Shown here: positions 1 to 8,427 of the stretch, in pieces
Position numbering within the stretch: position 1 is the stretch's first letter
Layout of the letters: every line of letters starts with the position of its first letter
Assembly (NCBI RefSeq): GCF_900099935.1
Contig: NZ_FNEK01000021.1
Span: 1 to 64,000, forward strand
Direction of reading: 5' to 3'
Source: Aliiruegeria lutimaris
GTDB taxonomy: Bacteria; Pseudomonadota; Alphaproteobacteria; Rhodobacterales; Rhodobacteraceae
DNA: 64,000 nt
Notes under the pieces: generated by a model
Databases searched by the model: none
Told to the model about the DNA's origin: nothing
What the model saw: only the letters and a program-made list of their open reading frames with translations
Position numbers and translations under genes: made by a program

Positions 1-572
1 AGAGATGCAAGACGCTTGATGTGATGATGCGAAATGAAGTCAACCAAAAGTAAGGACACTCCGTCGAACGGCATGGCCCTCGAGGTCGTTAAGCCGATTG
101 GAACCTTACTTGCGGAACTCATCAAGGCCAGTGGCAACCGCCACACTAACAGGCCGGACACACGACTGTACTGACAGACCATCGCGACCACAGAAATCTC
201 TTGCAATGCAGGAGCCATCCACACATGCCGTTCACGCTCTGTGAGCGCTTCGCAGGTGCAGCATCACCCCCTGAACCGAAAGCAGCCATTCATGTTCGAC
301 GCAGAGAACGGCGGCAGGGAGCCCCATGCCGGCATTTTCCGAGAGCAGCATTGGTCGACAAGGGCGGTCTTCAGGCTTTCGGTGCGCGACGCTCCGATGG
401 CCGAGATGGCTACATACCTGCCGTTCAGAATTGCGGATCTAATAAGTTACTGCCGACTGGTCTGCTTCGAGTCGACGGGGCAGTGGCCGACTTTGCCATC
501 TGTAGAAGCATCTCAGTAATCGCCCGCAATCCGGGTGCTTTGGAACAGTTGAGCCTGACATCCGCCCATTGT
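1..572. other. Left-edge stretch with no supported gene
   Basis: I see no open frame here with convincing coding character. A 46-codon frame at 34-174 and longer overlapping frames on both strands have unusual composition and no recognisable motif. The stretch lies downstream of the AraC-type gene that ends at 573 and probably separates it from a gene outside the window. Confidence 0.5.
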
Positions 573-1589
573 TCATCGTGCTTGTTCAGCTTTCCGGAAA
601 GCGCTCGGGGAAAGCCCTGTTGCATCCTTGAAGGCGCGCCGGAAACTTCTTGGATCCGTATATCCCAACACCTTGCCAATCTCCGCGAGTGACATGTCCG
701 TTTCAGATAGGAGTGATCGTGCCTGATCCGACACGACCCGCGCCCGGACCTGGCGAAAGGTCGTTCCCTCGTCCTTCAAGGCGCGTTGGAGGGACCTCGG
801 TCCGATGGCAAGCAACCGGGCGATGGTGCGCTCATCCGTCTGGCCGCTTGCGGATGTGATGGTCAGCATCTGAACCACGGCATCTTCCATGGTTTGTGCA
901 GGCGCGATGTCCATCAGGAGGCCCAACTCGCCGAGGGACATGGTTCTTTCGGGCTGCGGTGGGCCGGGATTGCGCGCCGCGAGGTCCGTCAGGCGAATGG
1001 CGATGCCGGGCACCAGTGCACCTGCACGGATCTTGGTCCCCAAGAGATCTTCAAGGACAGCGAGTTCGCGGGCATTGGTTTCCGGCACTTCGACCCAATC
1101 CGGCGTCCAATCGGAGCCCAGGAAATGGCGAGCAACGTGCCCGATGACAAACAGCGCGCCTTCGTCAAGGTGATGATGCCCGACCACCGACAGGCCCTTG
1201 GAATCACGTCCGACGACCAGATGCGTTTCGGTCTCTCGCAGGGTGATCGCCGAGCCTGGATGCGTAAACAACAAGGCCCGCCGCCCGCGATCAAACGCTG
1301 TTGCCAGATCGGGCGCGCCCAATACGAAATGGGCATACGCGCCATAGGCCGAATACTCGTAGGCCTGCCCGATCCGCGCACCGAGGTGGCGGTCGCCAAT
1401 TGCCCGTGCGACCGAGTCGATAGCGACGGCTTCAGAAGCGTAGGGGATGAAACCGGGCATACCGTCGAGCATCGTACGATCTAGACCCGCCGATTTAAGC
1501 GCCCTGTCCACGATCAACCGTCCCGCGAACCGATCAAGCAGGTCAACGACGTGAGCGAGTTCGACCAGGTTCACCAGATTACCATGCAT
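573..1589 (-). CDS. AraC-family transcriptional regulator
   Basis: A protein of about 338 residues. The N-terminal two thirds resemble the arabinose-binding-like sensor domain of OruR/ArgR-type AraC regulators, and the last 85 residues form the double helix-turn-helix. The second HTH is clear: LAEIGKVLGYTDPRSFRRAF followed by TGLSPSAFR, the usual AraC signature. It is read away from the channel-like gene at 1698 across a gap of about 110 bases, so it probably controls the envelope genes that follow; that is inference. The start is uncertain: ATG at 1589 is used here, a TTG lies 18 bases further upstream, and neither has a strong ribosome binding site. The ligand cannot be predicted. Confidence 0.85.
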   Translation of the reverse strand: MHGNLVNLVELAHVVDLLDRFAGRLIVDRALKSAGLDRTMLDGMPGFIPYASEAVAIDSVARAIGDRHLGARIGQAYEYSAYGAYAHFVLGAPDLATAFDRGRRALLFTHPGSAITLRETETHLVVGRDSKGLSVVGHHHLDEGALFVIGHVARHFLGSDWTPDWVEVPETNARELAVLEDLLGTKIRAGALVPGIAIRLTDLAARNPGPPQPERTMSLGELGLLMDIAPAQTMEDAVVQMLTITSASGQTDERTIARLLAIGPRSLQRALKDEGTTFRQVRARVVSDQARSLLSETDMSLAEIGKVLGYTDPRSFRRAFKDATGLSPSAFRKAEQAR

Positions 1590-1697
1590 GGGATCACATT
1601 GTCGCAAAATGTCCGGTTATGCAATGCTAACGTTTTGACAAGGCTAAATGACGGAATGGCCCCATACGCAAAAAAGATCTCGAAGGAAGCCCCGCAG

Positions 1698-2486
1698 ATG
1701 AAGACCACCCCTTGCCGTGCGACACTTGTTATGTGCGGCCTGTGCCTTCCCGCAGCGACCATTGCGCAGGACGCCGCCGACCTCGCACAAGAACTGGCGA
1801 ACCCACTCGCGGCCATCATCTCCGTGCCGTTCCAGCTGAACTATGACGACAATCTCGGTCTGACGAATGAAGGCAACCGGACGACGTTGAACCTGCAGCC
1901 GATCATCCCCTTCGCGCTCGACAACGGCGCCACCATCATCACGCGCACGATCATCCCCTATGTCTGGCAGGAGGACGTGATCCCCGGCACCTCCCAGAGC
2001 GGCTTCGGCGATGTTCTGGCGAGCGCGTGGTATTCCCGGACCACCGAGACGAACCTGACATGGGGTGTTGGTCCGGTGGTCCGCTTTCCAACCTATTCCG
2101 ATGTCTCCAGCAAGACATGGGCCGCTGGCGTCACCGGCATTGTGTTGCAGCAGACCGGCCCATGGACGTTCGGCATGCTGGCCAATCACCTGTGGGATCT
2201 CGAGAACGATCCGAAAACTCCCACCAATGCCAGTTTCGTCCAGCCCTTCGTGGCCTATTCAACCGAAGGCGCGTGGACGTATTCGCTTCAGAGCGAAAGC
2301 ACCTACGACTGGCAAACGGAAAGCTGGTCGGTGCCGCTGAACGCCTCGGTGTCGAAGCTGGCGGTCATCGGCGGCAAGCCGGTCAACTTCCAGCTCGGCG
2401 TCGGCAACTGGCTGGAGAGCCCCGAAGGTGGGCCGGAGGATTGGCGGTTTCGCCTGCAGGTTCAATTCGTGTTCCCGAAAGGGTGA
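1698..2486 (+). CDS. Outer-membrane channel-like protein (MetA-pathway/neuromedin-U-like family)
   Basis: A 262-residue exported protein. Residues 1-23 form a signal peptide ending in ATIAQ. The mature part begins with the LANPLAAIISVPFQLNYDD block typical of bacterial proteins often mislabelled neuromedin U and related to MetA-pathway-of-phenol-degradation channel proteins. Alternating aromatic and polar stretches (TWGVGPVVRFPTY, WTFGMLANHLW, FRLQVQFVF) suggest a beta-barrel, and the C-terminus ends close to an aromatic strand as outer-membrane proteins do. ATG 1698 is preferred over upstream in-frame starts because it opens directly on the signal peptide. It is first in a same-strand series through 5410. 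The cargo is unknown. Confidence 0.75.
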   Translation: MKTTPCRATLVMCGLCLPAATIAQDAADLAQELANPLAAIISVPFQLNYDDNLGLTNEGNRTTLNLQPIIPFALDNGATIITRTIIPYVWQEDVIPGTSQSGFGDVLASAWYSRTTETNLTWGVGPVVRFPTYSDVSSKTWAAGVTGIVLQQTGPWTFGMLANHLWDLENDPKTPTNASFVQPFVAYSTEGAWTYSLQSESTYDWQTESWSVPLNASVSKLAVIGGKPVNFQLGVGNWLESPEGGPEDWRFRLQVQFVFPKG

Positions 2487-2640
2487 TCGGACACCTGTCG
2501 CACTCCGGTTCGCTGGTACGGGACCGAGGAAGAAAGAGACGCTCGAAACGGCGATCGCTGCCGTTTTCAGGCGTTGGATTACCACCAGACGTCGGCGCCA
2601 TCTGGCGCCTGTCGCCAACGAACAGGAATGGAGGTTCCAC

Positions 2641-2850
2641 ATGCTCATCAGACAAACGGCACTCACGGTTTCACTCGCATTGGCAGTGGCGTTCGGCCTC
2701 GCAATGTCCTCGCCCGCAGTGGCGAACAAACAGCTCCAGAACGCAGTGGGGGGCGCGGTTGTGGGTGCAGGCGTCGGCTACCTCGTAGGTGGCAACAAGG
2801 GAGCGACCGGCGGCGCTGTTGTCGGTGCGATCGCTGGCGCGAGAAAATGA
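2641..2850 (+). CDS. Small glycine-zipper envelope protein
   Basis: A 69-residue protein with a signal peptide (cleavage near SPAVA, residue 29) and a glycine-zipper segment, GGAVVGAGVGYLVGGNKG followed by GGAVVGAIAGA. This pattern is common in small outer-membrane or periplasmic proteins that insert in or associate with membranes. A strong purine-rich ribosome binding site (AGGAATGGAGG) lies just before ATG 2641. It follows the channel-like gene by about 150 bases and may belong to the same envelope set. No enzymatic role is expected. Confidence 0.75.
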   Translation: MLIRQTALTVSLALAVAFGLAMSSPAVANKQLQNAVGGAVVGAGVGYLVGGNKGATGGAVVGAIAGARK

Positions 2851-2904
2851 CAGATTTCTGAAGGCGTACCAGTGATGGACTCGGAAAAGACAAGGAATCC
2901 CAGA

Positions 2905-3282
2905 ATGACACAACGTTTCAAAAGCAGCGCTGCCGTGGCGGTTTGCCTGTTCACCCTCGGCGGCACGGTGCAAGCCGACGAGATCATGGACCAGGCTATC
3001 GCTTCGGCCCAGCCATATATGCACCACAGTTGCGGAAGCGTTCTCGATACATTTGGCGATGACGAGGATCAGGTGGCGGAGATCGTGCGGCTGATGGCCA
3101 TGGTGTCTCTCTTCAATCGCCAGATCGATGTCATGGCGGAGGTTCCGGAGGAACAGGACCGTGCGCGCCTCAAGGACGAGTTTGTCGAGGAACTGGAAGA
3201 CGCGTGCGATGACGATCCGGGCATGTTGCTGGCCGGGGCCGTCGATCTCGCCGTCAGAGAGACCTTCCGGGCGTTCGACTGA
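2905..3282 (+). CDS. Small secreted protein of unknown function
   Basis: A 125-residue protein with a signal peptide ending near GGTVQA (residues 1-22) and an acidic mature part containing two cysteines (HHSCGSVLD and EDACDDDPG), which could form a disulphide in the periplasm. The start at 2905 is preferred over 2872 because AAGGAA lies at the right distance and the signal peptide begins there. It sits between the glycine-zipper gene and two DUF1254 genes on the same strand. I do not recognise a family. Confidence 0.7.
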   Translation: MTQRFKSSAAVAVCLFTLGGTVQADEIMDQAIASAQPYMHHSCGSVLDTFGDDEDQVAEIVRLMAMVSLFNRQIDVMAEVPEEQDRARLKDEFVEELEDACDDDPGMLLAGAVDLAVRETFRAFD

Positions 3283-3323
3283 CTTGAAGCGACATGTCCA
3301 AACACCGCTTTATGGAGAGGAAA

Positions 3324-4385
3324 ATGACCTATTGCCGGATTGCGCCACTCTCACTCGCATTGGTTGGAGGGGTCTTCATCGGGAGTGTCGCCAATGCTCA
3401 ATTCGCGGGCGACACTCTTGATGCCTTGATCGAAGCCCGGGAAATCCCGGTGATGATCGGCAATTTCACCCGCGCCGCGACCGATATCGAACTGGCCAAA
3501 TACGTGTCTCTCGCCGGTGGCGTGAACCGTTTCTTCCACTTCCGCGACCCGGGGGACGTGGACAACCAGCCGACGATCCGCATGAATTTCGACACGCTCT
3601 ACAGCACGGCGGTCGTCGATATCAGCGAAGGCGCGACGCTCACGCTGCCCGAGGTGGGCGAGCGGTACATGTCCGCGATGATCGTCAATCAGGACCATTA
3701 TATCAACGATGTGTTCCACGGCGGGGGCAGCTACACACTCGACACAGAGAGTTTTGATACGCCGTATGTCATTGTTTTCATGCGCACGCTTGTGGATGCA
3801 TCCGACCCTGACGATGCAACTGCCGTACATGCGCTTCAGGATCAGATGACAATCGAAGCCGCGTCGTCGCAGCCATTCATCCTGCCGGATTATGACGAAG
3901 AGAGCTACGAGGCGTTGGTCGCGGGTCTGAACGCGCTACTGCCATTCCTGGCCGACAGCTCGGGCGCCTTTGGTCCGAAGGGCGAGGTCGACCCGATAAA
4001 CCACCTGCTCAACACCGCCATCGGTTGGGGCGGCCTGCCCGCACGCGAGGCGTTCTATGTTGGCGCCGATCCGGGGCTGCCCGTGGGCGAATACAAAATC
4101 GACGTTCCCGCGGATGTGCCTGTGGAAGCGTTCTGGTCAGTCAGCCTCTACAACGACCGCGGCTTTTTCGAGAAGAATGACCGAAACGCCTACAACGTGA
4201 ACTCGGTCATGGGGACGCAGAACGACGACGGCTCGATGACGGTTCATCTTGGCGGCTGCGAAGACGATCGCGTGAATTGCCTGCCGCTGGTGGAGGGGTG
4301 GAATTACGTCGTCCGGATGTATCGGCCCGAGCCGGAAGCCATTGATGGAAGCTGGACCTTCCCCGGCGTTGTTCCCGCGAACTGA
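3324..4385 (+). CDS. DUF1254/DUF1214 domain protein, exported (paralogue 1)
   Basis: About 353 residues with a signal peptide ending at SVANA. The N-terminal half carries the DUF1254-type core (NQPTIRMNFDTLYSTAVVD, VNQDHYINDVF). The C-terminal third is DUF1214-like, with FWSVSLYNDRGFFEKND, a cysteine pair (GGCEDDRVNC) and a final WNYVVRMYRPEPE...GSWTFPG block. Such proteins are exported, and their biochemical role is not established. ATG 3324 follows GGAGAGGAAA and opens the signal peptide; an in-frame ATG at 3294 is less likely. The stop overlaps the start of the next, homologous gene as TGATG, so the pair is probably translationally coupled and arose by duplication. Confidence 0.85.
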   Translation: MTYCRIAPLSLALVGGVFIGSVANAQFAGDTLDALIEAREIPVMIGNFTRAATDIELAKYVSLAGGVNRFFHFRDPGDVDNQPTIRMNFDTLYSTAVVDISEGATLTLPEVGERYMSAMIVNQDHYINDVFHGGGSYTLDTESFDTPYVIVFMRTLVDASDPDDATAVHALQDQMTIEAASSQPFILPDYDEESYEALVAGLNALLPFLADSSGAFGPKGEVDPINHLLNTAIGWGGLPAREAFYVGADPGLPVGEYKIDVPADVPVEAFWSVSLYNDRGFFEKNDRNAYNVNSVMGTQNDDGSMTVHLGGCEDDRVNCLPLVEGWNYVVRMYRPEPEAIDGSWTFPGVVPAN

Positions 4386-4411
4386 TGGAAATGGAAATGG
4401 AAATGGAAATG
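4385..4411 (+). repeat. Hexanucleotide tandem repeat at a translation start
   Basis: ATGGAA is repeated four times (4385-4408) and followed by ATGAAA. Each unit contains both a start codon and a GGAA ribosome-binding-like box. A gain or loss of units stays in frame, so it would not switch the gene off, but it would change the number of possible starts in front of the signal peptide. Confidence 0.9.
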
Positions 4412-5410
4412 AAATCGAAACTGATACTGACGCTCGCGCTCTGCGCACCGACGCTGGCGTTTGCCGAAGAGGTCACGGTCGAGACCTTCGTGCGCGCTGA
4501 AACCGATCACATGATCCGCTCGCAGATGGAGATGTACGGGATAGGTTTTGGCAAATTTGCCCATGTGCGCGACCCCATCACCCCGGACAATCAGGCCGTC
4601 ATCCGAATGAACCAGGACACGCTGTATTCGGGCCTGATGCTGGATCTGTCGGAGCCTGCGGAAATCACCCTGCCCGACGCGGACGGGCGCTATCAATCGA
4701 TGCTCGTGATCAATCAGGATCACTACCTGTTTGCCGAGGCCAAGCCCGGGACCTACACGCTGACCGAGGATGAGGTCGGTACCCGCTTTGCCTTCGTGGC
4801 GTTCCGCACCTTTGCCGACGTCGGCAACCCGGACGACATCGCAGAGGCTCATGCCGCGCAGGACGCGATACAGGTGAGCGGTGGCGGCTCCGGGCCATTC
4901 GAGGCCCCTGACTGGGATCTGGAAAGCCTCGGCGTGGCCCGCAAGGCGCTGAGCGATATCGCTGTGCTTGGCTTTGACGCAAGATACGCGTTTGGCACGA
5001 GGGAGCAGACCCGCCCGATCGACCACCTCGTCGGTGCCGCTGCGGGGTGGGGTGGGCTGCCGCGCACCGCCGCGTCCTATGTTGTCGACGGCGTGGAGGC
5101 CAATGACGGTGAGACCCCGCATGCGGTCACGGTCAAGGACGTGCCGGTGGATGCGTTCTGGTCCGTCACCGTTTACAATGCCGATGGCTACCTGGAACCG
5201 AACGATCTTGGCGTGAACAGCTACAACAATGTGAGCGCCACACCAAATGATGACGGTTCCTACACGCTGCATTTCGGCAGCTGCGAGGATGGCCGGATCA
5301 ACTGCATCCCAATCACGCCCGGCTGGAACCATTCCATCCGCCTCTATGAGCCCCGCGCGGAAATCCTCGACGGCAGCTGGACCTTTCCGGCGTTCGAGCA
5401 GGTCAACTGA
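4385..5410 (+). CDS. DUF1254/DUF1214 domain protein, exported (paralogue 2)
   Basis: Up to 341 residues and homologous along its length to the preceding gene: NQAVIRMNQDTLYSGLMLD, VINQDHYLF, FWSVTVYNADGY, GSCEDGRINC and GSWTFP line up with the same blocks. The N-terminus has five in-frame ATG codons generated by a hexanucleotide repeat (MEMEMEMEM), and the signal peptide proper starts with MKSKLILTLAL. Translation may therefore begin at 4385, in TGATG overlap with the previous stop, or at 4409. The repeat also supplies GGAA boxes that can act as ribosome binding sites. The molecular function is unknown. Confidence 0.85.
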   Translation: MEMEMEMEMKSKLILTLALCAPTLAFAEEVTVETFVRAETDHMIRSQMEMYGIGFGKFAHVRDPITPDNQAVIRMNQDTLYSGLMLDLSEPAEITLPDADGRYQSMLVINQDHYLFAEAKPGTYTLTEDEVGTRFAFVAFRTFADVGNPDDIAEAHAAQDAIQVSGGGSGPFEAPDWDLESLGVARKALSDIAVLGFDARYAFGTREQTRPIDHLVGAAAGWGGLPRTAASYVVDGVEANDGETPHAVTVKDVPVDAFWSVTVYNADGYLEPNDLGVNSYNNVSATPNDDGSYTLHFGSCEDGRINCIPITPGWNHSIRLYEPRAEILDGSWTFPAFEQVN

Positions 5411-6053
5411 ACCCGGTTGATCCTCGGCGCGCCCCAAACTTGGAGTGGGACCACGCAGACGGTCGCACTTCCGGTTTTGCTCTATCATGGCCGTTCGATA
5501 AAGCCCAATGAATGGCCGCTGAGGGTGGGACGTTGCTGTGCGGCGAAAGAAACTGAACGACCGATTTGTCCGCTGAGTCGCCCTTGATGTGTGGCGCGGC
5601 GAACGTCCGCTCCTTGATTGCCGTGCTGGATACCAGGCGACCGCGCCGGGGATCTCTGCACTGCCGAGAATGACCGCTCAGTCGGCAAACTAACCTTTCG
5701 ATCCTGGTCGGCGGCGACCGGACCTCCAGCGCCAACGCGAACGGCAGTGAACTGCGCAGTGCGGCCATTGGAGACACCCCGGCAATGGCTGCTTTGAAGG
5801 CCGTTATGTCCTTCAATCTATCCCGTCCTTTCGAGGGATGGTATCTTGTGGGCTTCGAGCAGTGCATCTCTGTCGCCCTGCTCCCCGACCTGAGCGAATG
5901 CGCTGTCGTCCTCAGCGAAGCGTTCAGGATGGCAGACCCTTCGAGATACACCCCAGCCAATTCATTCTGTTCAGAAGCAGCGCATCCTTAGGATCACGCC
6001 GTAAACGAGATTGGGTTCTAAGGGCTGAGATTGTTGATCAAAGTCTGGCGGAG
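5411..6053. other. Long intergenic stretch, possible degenerate dispersed repeat
   Basis: No convincing gene is visible. Overlapping frames run through it on both strands (for example 5403-5960 on the minus strand) with low-complexity, arginine- and serine-rich translations typical of non-coding high-GC DNA. My impression is that similar sequence (around 5500-5780) recurs between genes in other Rhodobacteraceae. That is recollection and cannot be checked here. Confidence 0.4.
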
Positions 6054-6299
6054 TTATTCACTGTCGCTATCTCCAGTGCCAACAATATCTGAGTACGTGC
6101 AGTTCAACTTTTCGCATAGCCGCGGCAACTCTTCTGCGTAAAGCCGCTGACGTCCGAGTTCGATCTGATTGATCCTATGTGAACCTTTGTGACCAAGAAA
6201 TGCTGCCAGTTCACACTGCGTGAGCGCCAGTTCTTTACGCCGACTTCTCAGTCGAACGCCGATTTCACGTCTTGCTTTGAACAGTTCTTGATCATCCAT
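6054..6299 (-). CDS. Small XRE-family helix-turn-helix regulator
   Basis: An 81-residue protein consisting almost only of a lambda-repressor-like (Cro/C1, HTH_3) fold: VRLRSRRKELALTQCELAAF, then GHKGSHRINQIELGRQRLYA and LCEKLNCTYSDIVG. The first helix pair and the recognition helix are intact. It stands alone between non-coding stretches, so targets cannot be inferred; it may be a residue of a mobile element or a stand-alone regulator of the esterase gene read the other way at 6636. Confidence 0.8.
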   Translation of the reverse strand: MDDQELFKARREIGVRLRSRRKELALTQCELAAFLGHKGSHRINQIELGRQRLYAEELPRLCEKLNCTYSDIVGTGDSDSE

Positions 6300-6635
6300 T
6301 CATATAAGAATGTTTGAAACTGACGTTTGGTCAAGATCAAATTTTGCACAAGTCTAACCCATAGTCTCAAGCAGGGTCCAGAGCAGGTAACTGCGCATTG
6401 CCGTCACTCACTGGATCTGAAAAACTTGCAGGTGCGGAAACCTTTGGTTTCGGGCGGCATCCCCATTCCGGACGTTTGCGCAAGGACGCGTAGAACGACG
6501 TTAGTGGACCATACGCGGGCTCTGTGCTGGGATCTTTGCCCCGATGGATGTTTTCAGTGGTAGACAGGATCTGTTTCAGCTTTGTACGTGCTCGTTGAAT
6601 CGCGTAATGGGGCGATAGTTCGGCGGAGGGAAGGC
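6300..6635. other. Intergenic region before the esterase gene
   Basis: About 340 bases without a supported gene, between two divergently oriented genes; it must hold both promoters. A good ribosome binding site (GGAGGGAAGG) precedes ATG 6636. I see no clear operator or RNA structure. Confidence 0.5.
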
Positions 6636-8189
6636 ATGACAAGGTCACTCGGGATATTTGCTTTGGCTATTTTGGCGCTGCAGGCACCTGAAGCCGCTTC
6701 GGGCCAGTCCGCATGTAACGTTGATGCGCTTCCCATGATTCCGGATGTCGACTATCTCGGTGTACGGCCCGCCGAGGAACCCGTTTCGCACTGCTCCGTC
6801 GAGGGCGTTATCGGGGGCAAGATCCATTTCGAGCTTCTGCTACCAGAAGATTGGAACGGCAAATTCGTCATGGGTGGTGGAGGCGGGTTTGTTGGATCGG
6901 TTATGAACACGTCTCTCATGTTTGGCTCGCTCCAGTCTGGCTATGCGACGGTGGGTACCGATACTGGACATCAGGGTCACCCGGCAGACGCCGGTTGGGC
7001 TCGCAACGACTTGGAGGCGCTGGTCAATTTCGGACATTTGGCAGTCCATCGAACTGCGGTCACGGCCAAGGCCCTTACAAACGAATATTATGGGCAGGAG
7101 ATTTCCCGCAGTTACTTCACGGGGTGCTCCCGGGGCGGTGGCCAAGCGATTATGTCAGCTCTGCGCTATCCCGAAGATTTCGACGCAGTCGCCGCAGGAG
7201 CTTATGCCGTTGACTGGACTGGTATCGCGGTGCAGGCAACCCAGATCAATCAGGCAATGTACCCCGACCCGAACGATATCGAGCAGGCGGTCGTTGGGCC
7301 GGAAGCACAAGCGTTGGTCGAGACTTCCTATCTGGCGGCCTGTGATGCGCTCGATGGGCTTGAGGACAGCATCCTCAACGATCCTCGGACCTGCACATTC
7401 GACGTGGGAAGCCTGCAATGCGAAGCAGGCGAGACCGAGAACTGCCTGAGCACCGAGGAAGTCGCTGCAATCAAGGTTGTCTACGACGGCCCGAAGGATG
7501 CTGACGGTAACAGCCTGTATTACGGTTTCCCATTCGGTGGAGAAACCGCCGAGGGTGGCTGGAGCCGCTGGTTGACGGGTGGGATGAAGTACCAGGACGA
7601 CGACGCCAGCTTCCAGGAAGGCGTCGGATCGGGCGGTTTCGAGGAACCGGTTTCTCCAAGCGCCTTCTTCAGCTTCGGCAATGGGATAATGCAGAACTTC
7701 GTCTATCACGATCCCGACTGGACGTATGATAACTTCGAGTTCAGCACGTACGAAGAGGATGCGTCAGCGGCCGCGGAGACTTTGAACGCAACAAACCCCG
7801 ACCTGTCGGCGTATCGCAAACGTGGCGGGAAGATGCTGTTGTATTCCGGTTGGTCGGATAACGCGCAATCCGGGTTGGCGATGGTCGGATACTACGAAGA
7901 CGTCCTCGATCATGATCCAAGTGCGCGCGATGATATCCGCCTGTTCATGATGCCCGGAGTCGAACATTGCTTTGGTGGTCCCGGTCCATCATGGGTGAAT
8001 TTCCTGGCCGAGATTGATGCATGGGCTGAAAAAGGTGATGCCCCCGACCAGATTACCGCGTATTGGCTTGATGAGCAGGCCCAACCTGTCGGAGGACGGC
8101 CCGTTTGTGCCTATCCGCAGGTTGCCAAGTATGACGGACAAGGTGACCCCAGAGACCCTTCGAGCTTTTCATGTCGTCCTGATAACTGA
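6636..8189 (+). CDS. Secreted tannase/feruloyl-esterase family hydrolase
   Basis: A 517-residue exported serine esterase. The signal peptide ends near AASGQ (residue 24). The family's features are visible: a GGGGFVG block around residue 72, the nucleophile motif TGCSRGGGQ with Ser near residue 165, the acid in YSGWSDNAQ near residue 407, and the catalytic His in GVEHCFGGPG near residue 444. The cysteines next to the catalytic Ser and His form the disulphide-linked CS-D-HC arrangement of tannases and feruloyl esterases. It probably cleaves ester-linked aromatic acids (gallate or ferulate type) from plant or algal material in the periplasm or outside the cell. The exact substrate cannot be told from sequence. 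Confidence 0.88.
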   Translation: MTRSLGIFALAILALQAPEAASGQSACNVDALPMIPDVDYLGVRPAEEPVSHCSVEGVIGGKIHFELLLPEDWNGKFVMGGGGGFVGSVMNTSLMFGSLQSGYATVGTDTGHQGHPADAGWARNDLEALVNFGHLAVHRTAVTAKALTNEYYGQEISRSYFTGCSRGGGQAIMSALRYPEDFDAVAAGAYAVDWTGIAVQATQINQAMYPDPNDIEQAVVGPEAQALVETSYLAACDALDGLEDSILNDPRTCTFDVGSLQCEAGETENCLSTEEVAAIKVVYDGPKDADGNSLYYGFPFGGETAEGGWSRWLTGGMKYQDDDASFQEGVGSGGFEEPVSPSAFFSFGNGIMQNFVYHDPDWTYDNFEFSTYEEDASAAAETLNATNPDLSAYRKRGGKMLLYSGWSDNAQSGLAMVGYYEDVLDHDPSARDDIRLFMMPGVEHCFGGPGPSWVNFLAEIDAWAEKGDAPDQITAYWLDEQAQPVGGRPVCAYPQVAKYDGQGDPRDPSSFSCRPDN

Positions 8190-8427
8190 CATTTTCCGGG
8201 TCGTGTCGAATGGCGGTGTCGACCCGCAAATTGCTCCAGAATGAACCGTTGCGAATGTCCGGTTCTCATCCGCCGTTTCGATTACCCGGCGTGAAGCGGC
8301 GAGCATTCGCGTTTGCAGCGAACTTCCGGAAAGTCGGCAAACCTGCCACGGCCAGGAATATGCGACAAGGTGAATCCGCGACGCTTGTCTGCTCCATCAC
8401 CTTCCCCCTTGCAGGGAGTGGTCATTA

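Noticed and set aside
4304-5488. A 394-codon minus-strand frame
   Set aside because: It is antisense to the second DUF1254 gene, which has clear homology to its neighbour.
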